Source: an uncultured Hyphomicrobiales bacterium (GTDB taxonomy: Bacteria; Pseudomonadota; Alphaproteobacteria; Rhizobiales; Xanthobacteraceae). Taken from it: a DNA stretch of 52,981 nucleotides. A program made the translations under genes and the position numbers. Position 1 is the first letter of the stretch; each line of letters begins with the position of its first letter. The stretch lies in the NCBI GenBank assembly GCA_903885555.1, contig CAISIV010000320.1:1-52981 (forward strand), given 5' to 3'. Positions 44,461-52,067 of this stretch are shown in pieces. The notes below the pieces were generated by a model. It was not told the DNA's origin and searched no databases. It was given only the letters and a program-made list of their open reading frames with translations.

Positions 44461-45597
44461 ATGCCCGACAGCGATTCAAATTCCGGCGCAGCGTACGACG
44501 CGCGAAATCTTCCGGCGATCATACCGCCGCCCCATGAAGGCAGCGGCAATTGGTTCGTGCGCACGTTCCGTTCGCTGTTCGGCTGGAAACCCGGCTCGAT
44601 CCGCGCCGACCTCAAGGACGTGCTCGACGACATGTCGCCCGGCGAATCCGGCTTCTCGCCGGAAGAAAGCCGGATGCTCAAGAACATCCTGGGCCTGCGC
44701 GAGCGCCGCGTCGGCGATGTGATGGTGCCACGCGCCGATATCATCTCGGTGCATCAGGATATCCAGATCGGCGAATTGGTGCGCGTATTCGAGAGCGCGG
44801 GGCACTCGCGTCTGGTCGTCTACAACGATACGCTCGACGATCCGATAGGCATGGTCCACATCCGCGATCTGATCGCCTTCATGACCGCGCATGCCGCGGT
44901 CGATCCCGACAAGAACAAGAAGCGCAAAAAACCATTGCCTGCCGGGCTCGACCTCAAGGCCATCGATCTCGCGATGCCGTTGTCGGCGGCCAACATCGTG
45001 CGCGAGATTCTGTTTGTGCCGCCATCGGCGCGGGTCATCGACCTGCTGGAGCGCATGCAGGCCAAGCAGATTCATCTGGCGCTGGTGGTCGACGAATATG
45101 GCGGCACCGACGGCATCGTCTCGATCGAGGATATCGTCGAACAGATCGTCGGCGAGATCGCCGACGAGCATGACGAGGATGCCCAAACCGACGTCGTGCA
45201 GCAGCCCGACGGCACCTATATCGCCGACGCCCGCGCCAAGATCGAGGACGTTGCTCTCATCGTCGGCAAGGATTTCGATATCGGCGACGCCGCCGATGAC
45301 GTCGATACGCTTGGCGGCTATCTGGTGACGCGCGCCGGCCGCCTGCCGCTGCGCGGCCAGATCATTCCCGGCCCCGCGATGTTCGAGTTCGAGGTTCTCG
45401 ATGCCGATCCACGCCGCGTCAAACGCGTGCGTATCATCCGGCTGAAGGAACGGCGCGAGAAACCACGCAAACGCGACGAGCCCGACGCCGTGCTTGCCGG
45501 CACAACACCACCGACTTTGCCGCTCGACGAAACGCCGGCGCCGAAGGACAGCGGCGGACCGGCGCCGCGTTCGGCCGCAACCAAGCGCCGCTCGTGA
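44461..45597 (+). CDS. CorC/HlyC-family CBS-domain protein
   Basis: A 378-residue soluble member of the CorC (YbeX) group. Two CBS domains span about 90-210 (R-R-V-G-D-V-M-V-P-R-A-D-I-I-S-V, then V-D-E-Y-G-G-T-D-G-I-V-S-I-E-D). A C-terminal transporter-associated domain covers about 240-320 (T-L-G-G-Y-L-V-T-R-A-G-R-L-P), and a long basic Pro-rich tail follows. Known links are magnesium/cobalt efflux and ribosome metabolism. The ATG at 44461 is preferred over 44425, which lies inside ybeY. The stop overlaps lnt (GTGA). Confidence 0.93.
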   Translation: MPDSDSNSGAAYDARNLPAIIPPPHEGSGNWFVRTFRSLFGWKPGSIRADLKDVLDDMSPGESGFSPEESRMLKNILGLRERRVGDVMVPRADIISVHQDIQIGELVRVFESAGHSRLVVYNDTLDDPIGMVHIRDLIAFMTAHAAVDPDKNKKRKKPLPAGLDLKAIDLAMPLSAANIVREILFVPPSARVIDLLERMQAKQIHLALVVDEYGGTDGIVSIEDIVEQIVGEIADEHDEDAQTDVVQQPDGTYIADARAKIEDVALIVGKDFDIGDAADDVDTLGGYLVTRAGRLPLRGQIIPGPAMFEFEVLDADPRRVKRVRIIRLKERREKPRKRDEPDAVLAGTTPPTLPLDETPAPKDSGGPAPRSAATKRRS

Positions 45598-47186
45598 CGC
45601 TTACCCGCATCAGCCACGCCATCGTGCTTGCCTCCGGCTGGCGCCGTGCTGCCATTGCGTTGGCCGCCGGCGCGGTTTCGGCTTTGGCGATGGCGCCGTT
45701 CAACGCCTGGCCGGTGCTGTTTGTCACGCTGCCAATTCTGGTCTGGCTGGTCGACGGCTCAGCCGCCGGACGCTGGAGCGGCGCGATCACCGCGGCGATT
45801 GCCGGCTGGTGTTTCGGCTTCGGCTTCTTTGTCGCCGGCCTATACTGGATCGGCCATGCTTTTCTGGTCGACGCCAAAACGTTCGGCTGGCTGCTGCCGG
45901 TCGCTGTATCGGGATTGCCGGCTTATCTCGCGATCTTCACTGCACTGGGCGTGGCAGCGGCCCGCTTGATCTGGGTGCGCGGGCCGGAACGGCTGCTGGC
46001 GCTCGCTGCGACGCTCACCATCGCGGAATGGCTGCGCGGCCATGTGTTGTCCGGGTTTCCGTGGAACACCTTCGGCTATGCGCTGACGCAACCGCTCGCG
46101 CTGGCGCAGAGCGTATCGCTGGTCGGCATCTGGACGCTGACGTTTCTCTGCATCGCGATTTGCGCCACCCCGGCAGTGCTGGCGGACGACGCCATCGATA
46201 CGCCGCGTCCTTATCGTCCGTTGCTGATCGGGCTCGGCATTCTGGCTGCGATGGCGATCTATGGCGTGGTGCGGCTGTCGCTGAACCCCACGACGTTTGT
46301 CGATGGCGTGACATTACGCGTGATGCAGCCAAACCTGCAGCAGGATCAGAAGTTCAACTATTCCGCAAAAGCGGAAGTGATGGCGCGCTATATCAATCTG
46401 TCCAGTCGCGCGACCGGCCCGGACTCGGATGGATTAAACGGCATTACGCATCTGATCTGGCCGGAATCGGCGTTTCCGTTTTTTCTGACGCGCGAGCCGG
46501 ATGCGTTGGCGCAGATCGCCGGTTTGCTGAAGCCCGGTACCGAATTGATCACCGGCGCGGTGCGCGCCGCGCAAGGCGCCACCGCCGCAAATCCGCGCGC
46601 GTACAATTCCGTCTACGTCATCGACCCCGACGGCTCGATCCAGGGCGTCTACGATAAAGTCCATCTGGTACCGTTCGGCGAATATCTGCCGTTGCAGCGC
46701 GTGCTCGAAAAAATCGGCCTGCGAAACCTCACCAAGCAAGTCGGCGGCTTCCAGTCCGGCGACCGCCGCCGCGCCATGGATGTGCCGCGCGCACCGAAAA
46801 TGCTGGCGCTGATCTGCTACGAGGCGATTTTCCAGGACGCCGCGGTGCCGCGCGGTGAACCACGGCCGGGCTGGCTGGTGAACATCACTAATGACGGCTG
46901 GTTCGGCATCAGCACCGGGCCGTATCAGCATTTCCAGCAGTCCCGCGTGCTGGCGATCGCCGAAGGCCTGCCGATGGTGCGAGCCGCCAATACTGGAATT
47001 TCCGCGGTGATCGATCCGTTCGGCCGCATCATCAATTCGCTGCCGCTGGGCGCCGAAGGAGTTTTTGATGCGCGGTTGCCCAATGCCGCTGCCGCAACTT
47101 TATTTGTGATAGTTGGTGACTACGCCTTGATTCTATTTCTGGTAGTAAGTTTCATAGCTGTCGGCCGCCGCCGCCTGCGCCCCTAG
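45594..47186 (+). CDS. lnt: apolipoprotein N-acyltransferase
   Basis: A 530-residue inner-membrane enzyme that adds the third acyl chain to lipoproteins. Several N-terminal helices (about 10-230) precede a nitrilase-like periplasmic domain with the triad Glu291 (W-P-E-S-A-F-P), Lys355 (Y-D-K-V-H-L-V-P-F-G-E) and Cys408 (L-I-C-Y-E). All are present. The start is GTG at 45594, overlapping the corC-like stop. At least one lipoprotein client, the export protein at 13057, is in the window. The last of the tightly packed operon. Confidence 0.97.
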   Translation: MTLTRISHAIVLASGWRRAAIALAAGAVSALAMAPFNAWPVLFVTLPILVWLVDGSAAGRWSGAITAAIAGWCFGFGFFVAGLYWIGHAFLVDAKTFGWLLPVAVSGLPAYLAIFTALGVAAARLIWVRGPERLLALAATLTIAEWLRGHVLSGFPWNTFGYALTQPLALAQSVSLVGIWTLTFLCIAICATPAVLADDAIDTPRPYRPLLIGLGILAAMAIYGVVRLSLNPTTFVDGVTLRVMQPNLQQDQKFNYSAKAEVMARYINLSSRATGPDSDGLNGITHLIWPESAFPFFLTREPDALAQIAGLLKPGTELITGAVRAAQGATAANPRAYNSVYVIDPDGSIQGVYDKVHLVPFGEYLPLQRVLEKIGLRNLTKQVGGFQSGDRRRAMDVPRAPKMLALICYEAIFQDAAVPRGEPRPGWLVNITNDGWFGISTGPYQHFQQSRVLAIAEGLPMVRAANTGISAVIDPFGRIINSLPLGAEGVFDARLPNAAAATLFVIVGDYALILFLVVSFIAVGRRRLRP

Positions 47187-47189
47187 ATT

Positions 47190-47236
47190 GCGCAATTAAG
47201 GCCAGCGGACACTTAAGTTGTTATACGCGCAATTAA
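47190..47236. promoter_or_regulatory. direct repeats upstream of PraR/PhrR-like gene
   Basis: GCGCAATTAA occurs at 47190-47199 and 47227-47236, identical copies 37 bp apart, within the 222-bp gap between lnt and the XRE regulator. They lie about 170-220 bp before the regulator ATG, so they could be operators or flank an upstream promoter. Confidence 0.35.
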
Positions 47237-47408
47237 AACTACGCCTTATGCGCGTTGGCATGGGTAGCCGGTTACACGAAAGCGCTTGATAATATTAACT
47301 AATTTTGCCGTTTATTTATGGATGCGTATCGGATTGCGGGAATTCGCGCATTGCTGTGTAAGCCTACTTGTGACATTACGCTTTGCGATAGTCGCATAGG
47401 AGATGTTT

Positions 47409-47810
47409 ATGGCTAAGAAGGCGCCCAATCCGATTGATAAGCACGTCGGCTCGCGTGTTCGTATGCGCCGGATGATGCTGAGCATGAGCCAAGAGAAGCT
47501 CGGCGACGCCCTTAGCCTGACGTTCCAGCAGGTCCAGAAATACGAAAAAGGCACCAACCGCATCGGTGCCAGCCGCCTGCAACAGATTTCCAATATCCTG
47601 CAGGTGCCGGTGTCTTTCTTCTTCGAAGGCGCGCCGAACATGCCCGGCCATACTGGCGGCATGAGCGAAGCCCCCTCACCGGCCTATGTGTCGGACTTCC
47701 TTGCGACCTCGGACGGCCTGTCGCTGACCAAGTCCTTCATGAAGATCAAGAGCAGCAAATTGCGCCGCAAGATCGTCGATCTGGTCGAACAGATCGCCGG
47801 CGAAGAGTAG
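47409..47810 (+). CDS. XRE-family regulator, PraR/PhrR-like
   Basis: A 133-residue helix-turn-helix protein: P-N-P-I-D-K-H-V-G-S-R-V-R-M-R-R-M then S-Q-E-K-L-G-D-A-L-S-L-T-F-Q-Q-V-Q-K-Y-E-K-G-T-N-R (recognition helix). A short C-terminal region ends K-L-R-R-K-I-V-D-L-V-E-Q-I-A-G. Sequence and position between lnt and metK match rhizobial PhrR/PraR, which respond to acid or repress quorum-sensing and attachment genes. AGGAG precedes the ATG at 47409. Direct repeats upstream may be self-regulatory. The functional match is from memory of the family. Confidence 0.88.
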   Translation: MAKKAPNPIDKHVGSRVRMRRMMLSMSQEKLGDALSLTFQQVQKYEKGTNRIGASRLQQISNILQVPVSFFFEGAPNMPGHTGGMSEAPSPAYVSDFLATSDGLSLTKSFMKIKSSKLRRKIVDLVEQIAGEE

Positions 47811-47909
47811 AGATTGGGCGCGACGAGGCTGCTGCCCAACGTCGCTTCTTTAGCCGCCCGCATCTTGACCTTGCGCGCTGCCACTGCAAGAAACACCCCG
47901 CAATCAAAC

Positions 47910-47931
47910 GGCCCGGCGGTATCGCCGTGCC
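47910..47931 (+). promoter_or_regulatory. hairpin directly upstream of metK ribosome-binding site
   Basis: GGCCCGGCG and CGCCGTGCC pair with one mismatch around a GTAT loop, ending just before TTGGGAGGA, the metK ribosome-binding site. Position suggests translational control. It does not match SAM-I, SAM-II or SAM/SAH riboswitch motifs that I can recall. Confidence 0.4.
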
Positions 47932-47949
47932 TTGGGAGGAGTTTCAGCG

Positions 47950-49215
47950 GTGGCGCACAAGAACTTTCTTTTCACCAGTGAATCGGTTTCCGAAGGTCAT
48001 CCTGACAAGGTCAGTGACCAGATCTCGGATGCAATCCTGGACGCGTTCCTGGAACGCGACGTCAAGCTCGGCATTGCCGACGACAGCCAGATAAATACGC
48101 GTCTTGGCTGCGAAACTCTCTGCACCACCAACAAGATCGTCATCGCCGGCGAAGGCCGCGGCCAGTTGTTCCGCGACATCAACGGCATCTCGGTCGTCGA
48201 TCGCGAACTCATCACCCAGATCGCGCGCGATGTCGTCAAGGACATCGGCTACGACCAGAATGGTTTCTCCTATCATGGCGCCGACGTCGAGGTGCTGCTG
48301 CACGGCCAGTCGCCGGACATCGCGATGGGCGTCAATGCCAAGAAGAAAAAGAGCGGCGAGGAAGAAGGCGCTGGCGATCAGGGCATGATGTTCGGCTACG
48401 CCTGCAACGAGAGCGAAGTCTACGAGAAGAACTCGTTCATGCCGGCGCCGATCTACTTCGCACACAAGATCCTGAAGGTGCTGTCGGACAAACGCCGCTC
48501 GAAGCAACTGTTCGATCTGCAGCCTGATGCCAAGAGCCAGGTCACCGTCAAATACGTCGATGGCAAAGCGGTCGGCTGCACCAAGGTCGTCGTCTCGACC
48601 CAGCACAATGAGAAGAGCCGCAACGGCAAGAAATATACCCCGGGTCTGATCAAGGACATGATCGCCGACGCGGTCGAGTCGGCGCTGCCGAAGGGCTGGA
48701 TGCCGAAGTCTTCGGACTTCCTGGTCAACCCGACCGGAAACTTCGTGGTCGGCGGTCCCGACGGCGATTGCGGTCTCACCGGCCGCAAGATCATCGTCGA
48801 CACCTACGGCGGTTACGCCCCGCACGGCGGCGGCGCTTTCTCCGGCAAGGATCCGACCAAGGTCGATCGTTCGGCTGCTTACGCCACGCGTTATCTCGCC
48901 AAGAACATTGTTGCCGCCGGCGTTGCCGACAAGTGCACCATCCAGGTCGCCTACGCGATCGGCGTTGCCGATCCGATGTCGGTGCTGGTCGACACGCACG
49001 GCACCGGCAAGGTCGATGAGAAGAAGCTCGAGAAGCTTATCCCCGAGCTGTTCCGCCTGACCCCGACCAACATCCGCCGTACGCTCAAGCTCAACCGCCC
49101 TATCTACAAGCGCACCGCCGCTTACGGCCACTTCGGCCGCGCGCCGGACAAGGACGGCGGCTTCTCGTGGGAAAAGACCGATCTCGCAGCCGCCATCAAG
49201 AGCGCGCTGAAGTAG
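47950..49215 (+). CDS. metK: S-adenosylmethionine synthetase
   Basis: A 421-residue enzyme making SAM from methionine and ATP. Signatures: [13 protein letters not shown] near the start, [11 protein letters not shown] near 145 and [17 protein letters not shown] near 295. The start is GTG at 47950 (V/M-A-H-K-N-F-L-F), with GGGAGGA 10 bases upstream. It is slightly longer than E. coli MetK owing to a K/E-rich insert near residue 133 ([11 protein letters not shown]), seen in alphaproteobacterial relatives. A strong terminator follows; SAM feeds MiaB and TrmB made from neighbouring genes. Confidence 0.98.
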   Translation: MAHKNFLFTSESVSEGHPDKVSDQISDAILDAFLERDVKLGIADDSQINTRLGCETLCTTNKIVIAGEGRGQLFRDINGISVVDRELITQIARDVVKDIGYDQNGFSYHGADVEVLLHGQSPDIAMGVNAKKKKSGEEEGAGDQGMMFGYACNESEVYEKNSFMPAPIYFAHKILKVLSDKRRSKQLFDLQPDAKSQVTVKYVDGKAVGCTKVVVSTQHNEKSRNGKKYTPGLIKDMIADAVESALPKGWMPKSSDFLVNPTGNFVVGGPDGDCGLTGRKIIVDTYGGYAPHGGGAFSGKDPTKVDRSAAYATRYLAKNIVAAGVADKCTIQVAYAIGVADPMSVLVDTHGTGKVDEKKLEKLIPELFRLTPTNIRRTLKLNRPIYKRTAAYGHFGRAPDKDGGFSWEKTDLAAAIKSALK

Positions 49216-49240
49216 GTTTTCGCACCGCATAAATTGAGCT

Positions 49241-49274
49241 GAAATGCCTCGCGAAAGCGGGGCATTTCTTTATT
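49241..49274 (+). terminator. Rho-independent terminator of metK
   Basis: A 12-bp stem with one G-T pair (49241-49252 with 49257-49268, GAAATGCC/GGCATTTC core) capped by a GAAA tetraloop and followed by TTTATTT. Confidence 0.92.
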
Positions 49275-49320
49275 TGCAGCTCATGATTGATGTCTTTGCG
49301 TCGTATCATGCGGCGCTTGG

Positions 49321-50037
49321 ATGATTGGCAGCATGAACGAACATCACGACAGCAACGACGCATCGCAGCGCGCCTTCTTCGGGCGGCGCAAAGGCCATCC
49401 GCTCAAAGCGCGGCAGGCCGAACTGTTCGATACGTTGCTGCCGGAACTGGCGCTCGATTTGACCAAGCCGGCGCCGGCCGAACTGTCGTCGCTGTTTCCG
49501 CATGCGCCGGCGACGCTGCGGCTGGAAATCGGCTTCGGCGGCGCCGAACATCTGATCGCGCAGGCCATGGCGCATCCGGATTGCGGCTTCATCGGCGCGG
49601 ACGGTTTCCTCAACGCCATCGGCAAGGCGCTGGTGGCGATCGACGACAACGACCTCACCAACATCCGCCTGCTTCACGGCGATGCCAGCGAGCTGCTCGA
49701 CTGGCTGCCCGATGCCGCGTTCACGCGCATCGATCTGCTTTATCCCGATCCGTGGCCGAAGCGGCGGCAATGGAAGCGGCGCTTCATCCAGGATGAAAGC
49801 CTCGTGCGTCTGGCCCGCATTCTTAAACCTGGCGGCGAATTACGTTTCGCCACCGACATCGCCAGCTACATGACCTATGCGCTGATGCGGGTGATGCGGT
49901 CGAAGGATTTTATCTGGACGGCGGAAGCCGCCGACGATTGGCGCAAGCCGTGGGAGGGATTTTCCCGCACGCGTTACGAAGCCAAGGCGATCCGCGAAGG
50001 ACGGACGCCAGCTTATTTTATTTTCAGGCGCGCATGA
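49321..50037 (+). CDS. trmB: tRNA (guanine-N7-)-methyltransferase
   Basis: A 238-residue SAM-dependent enzyme forming m7G46 in tRNA. The SAM-binding L-E-I-G-F-G-G-A-E-H near residue 68 and the catalytic segment L-L-Y-P-D-P-W-P-K-R-R-Q near 140 are intact, and the C-terminus T-R-Y-E-A-K-A-I-R-E-G is typical. ATG at 49321 or 49333; neither has a strong ribosome-binding site. It follows the metK terminator and its last codons run into a palindromic repeat. Confidence 0.96.
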   Translation: MIGSMNEHHDSNDASQRAFFGRRKGHPLKARQAELFDTLLPELALDLTKPAPAELSSLFPHAPATLRLEIGFGGAEHLIAQAMAHPDCGFIGADGFLNAIGKALVAIDDNDLTNIRLLHGDASELLDWLPDAAFTRIDLLYPDPWPKRRQWKRRFIQDESLVRLARILKPGGELRFATDIASYMTYALMRVMRSKDFIWTAEAADDWRKPWEGFSRTRYEAKAIREGRTPAYFIFRRA

Positions 50038-50078
50038 TCCCGAAAAGTGGGAACCGGTTTTCGGACAAGATCATGCGC
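50030..50078. repeat. Rhizobiales-type short palindromic repeat
   Basis: GCGCATGATC (50030-50039) and GATCATGCGC (50069-50078) are perfect inverted arms enclosing a second inverted pair, CCGAAAA/TTTTCGG, around GTGGGAACC. Very similar 45-50 bp elements are scattered between genes in Bradyrhizobium and relatives. This copy overlaps the last codons and stop of trmB, so the element has supplied the end of the coding frame. It is the only copy I found in the window. It may also form a strong mRNA hairpin. Confidence 0.8.
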
Positions 50079-50089
50079 AATCAAAAAGC

Positions 50090-51169
50090 TTATTCGCCGG
50101 TGCCTTGACGCACTTGCCAGAACCGCACGACGCGCTGCGCGGTGGCGGCGGTCAGTTTCTCGAAATTCTCGAACGCGGCATTGAGCACCGACTCGGTCGG
50201 CTTCTCGCCGGGCCGCGCGCTGACGACTTCACGAACCGTCGGCCAGCCGAAGCCGGCGGAGCGTGCAAGGATCAGCACGGGATCGGCGCGCTCGCCGCTC
50301 ATCAAGCGATCGACCACCTCAACCGGCACGGCGCACAAGGTCGCCAGGGCCGCGATGGTTTCCTCGTATTGCCCCGACTTGGCATATTCGGCGATGTCGT
50401 TCTCGGAAAGCTTGCCTTCCTTGTGCAGCGCGCGAACCGTCGCCAGCGCGGCGGTATAATTGCGCGGCGCGGCCTTGGCGGCGACTTCGTCGGTGACTTT
50501 CTCCAGAACGCGGCGGATCTCGGCCTGCGTTTCGGGTTTGGCCGCAGCCAATAGCCGCTTCTGCACGACGTCGCTCGCCTGCATCAGCAATTGGCGGAAC
50601 AGCCGCGGCGGAATATCGGTCCGCTGGCCGACTTTCTCGGCCAGCACACCATCCTGCTCGGCGCGCTTGACCAGCGTGGTGAAGGCGTTCTCCGACAACC
50701 GGGCGTCCTGATTGGTGGCGATGGTATGCACGACTTCGCGATCGCCGCGTTCGACCAGAATTTCGGACAACGCCTCGGTGATCCCCAGGCGGCTTGACAG
50801 CGCGAGCAAGTGCGCCTGGCTCTTGGTCTCGGCGATATATTTCATGTCCGGGTCGCTCAGCGGCGCGCCTTCGAGCAAAGGCCGCGCGACCTCGATATCG
50901 TCACTTTTGGCGAGGGTGCTGACGACACCGGCCGGCGCATTGGGAACCGGGGCTATACGGCGGGCGAGTTCCGCCAGCGCTTTGGCCTCGATTTCGTCGA
51001 TCAGGTAGCCCATGACGTCATCAAACAGGGCGACATGCTCTGCATTGAAGACTTTGGCGCCGTCGAGAAACAGGGAGGTAATGCGCCGGAGCGTCTCGGC
51101 CCGTTTTTCGGCCGACCCATTCTGGACAACATCTTCCAATTCGGGAAGCAAAGACGCCGGAGCACCCAT
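50090..51169 (-). CDS. DUF2336-family alpha-helical protein
   Basis: A 359-residue, almost wholly helical protein beginning M-G-A-P-A-S-L-L-P-E-L-E-D-V-V with repeated helical units. The DUF2336 domain covers much of it (A-R-R-I-A-P-V-P-N-A-P near 85, V-A-R-P-L-L-E-G-A-P-L-S-D near 95, and N-A-F-T-T-L-V-K-R-A near 160). The family is common in alphaproteobacteria and lacks a proven role. No membrane helix or leader. The ATG at 51169 is preferred; GTG at 51181 would extend it by four residues. Convergent with trmB, divergent from rimP. Confidence 0.85.
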   Translation of the reverse strand: MGAPASLLPELEDVVQNGSAEKRAETLRRITSLFLDGAKVFNAEHVALFDDVMGYLIDEIEAKALAELARRIAPVPNAPAGVVSTLAKSDDIEVARPLLEGAPLSDPDMKYIAETKSQAHLLALSSRLGITEALSEILVERGDREVVHTIATNQDARLSENAFTTLVKRAEQDGVLAEKVGQRTDIPPRLFRQLLMQASDVVQKRLLAAAKPETQAEIRRVLEKVTDEVAAKAAPRNYTAALATVRALHKEGKLSENDIAEYAKSGQYEETIAALATLCAVPVEVVDRLMSGERADPVLILARSAGFGWPTVREVVSARPGEKPTESVLNAAFENFEKLTAATAQRVVRFWQVRQGTGE

Positions 51170-51346
51170 CACACAACTCACACAAACAGACTGTGGAACC
51201 CGCCGGATCAGCGGCTTTACGCAAATTTAAGCTCGATTTCTGAAGGAAGAGTTAGTTTGGCGGCGGTCCATTTGCCTTGCATCCATCTGAAAAACCGCTA
51301 TATTTCCGCAGTCAATCAATACACCCTCATAACCAATCAGGTTTTG

Positions 51347-51377
51347 AGAGTGGGTCCCCCCGGGCCCGCTCTTTTTT
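51347..51377 (+). promoter_or_regulatory. terminator-like hairpin in the rimP-nusA leader
   Basis: AGAGTGGGTCC pairs with GGGCCCGCTCT (11 bp with two G-T pairs, loop CCCC) followed by a run of six Ts ending at 51377, only 9 bases before the rimP ATG. As an intrinsic terminator inside the leader it is a plausible attenuator of the rimP-nusA operon, which NusA is known to autoregulate in other bacteria. Confidence 0.75.
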
Positions 51378-51386
51378 GTTACGCAA

Positions 51387-52064
51387 ATGGTCGCAAGCGA
51401 GGCACTTCAGGCGGATGCGGACGCAAGCCCGGCACCCGGCACGGTCGAACCCAGGCTGGTTATCGTGCCCGGGCTGCCGGCCCGTGTCGCGGCCATCGCC
51501 GAGCCCGTGATCGAAAGCCTCGGTTATCGGCTGGTACGGGTGAAGGTGTCGGCGGCTGAAGAGGCGACCCTCCAGATCATGGCGGAACGCCCCGACGGCA
51601 CCATGACGGTTGAAGACTGCGAGACGATCTCGCGCACGTTGTCGCCGATCCTCGACGAGAACGATCCGATCGAGAAGGCCTACCGGCTGGAAGTCTCATC
51701 GCCCGGCATCGACCGTCCGCTGGTGCGCAAGTCCGACTTCGACCGTTCCACCGGCCATCTGGTCCGCATCGAAATGGAAATTCCGGTCGACGGCCGCAAA
51801 CGTTTCCGCGGCCATCTGGTGGGAACCGAGGGCAACACGGCGCGCCTCAAGCGCGACGACGCTGCGGCAGGAGAAGACGCGGAAGTTCTGCTTCCGATCG
51901 AGGACATGAGTGACGCCAAATTGGTGCTCACCGACGAATTGGTAAGAGACGCACTACGAAGTGAAAAGGCCGCCAAGCGCGAAGCGCGCACGGCGAAACG
52001 TGAAGAACGACATCGTCGGCTCAAGTCCGGAAAATCCGGACGGACGACTCAAAAGGGAGACTGA
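51387..52064 (+). CDS. rimP: ribosome maturation factor RimP
   Basis: A 225-residue protein needed for 30S assembly. The N-terminal domain has [14 protein letters not shown] near residue 45 and [12 protein letters not shown] near 85, followed by the family motif [14 protein letters not shown]-terminal SH3-like domain precedes a long Lys/Arg-rich tail (about 190-225) that exceeds the E. coli length but is common in alphaproteobacteria. The ATG at 51387 lacks a Shine-Dalgarno because the leader hairpin ends just before it. Followed by nusA after 3 bp. Confidence 0.95.
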   Translation: MVASEALQADADASPAPGTVEPRLVIVPGLPARVAAIAEPVIESLGYRLVRVKVSAAEEATLQIMAERPDGTMTVEDCETISRTLSPILDENDPIEKAYRLEVSSPGIDRPLVRKSDFDRSTGHLVRIEMEIPVDGRKRFRGHLVGTEGNTARLKRDDAAAGEDAEVLLPIEDMSDAKLVLTDELVRDALRSEKAAKREARTAKREERHRRLKSGKSGRTTQKGD

Positions 52065-52067
52065 GCT

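Noticed and set aside
47811-47949. SAM riboswitch upstream of metK
   Set aside because: No match by eye to SAM-I, SAM-II or SAM/SAH motif cores; only a simple hairpin was seen.
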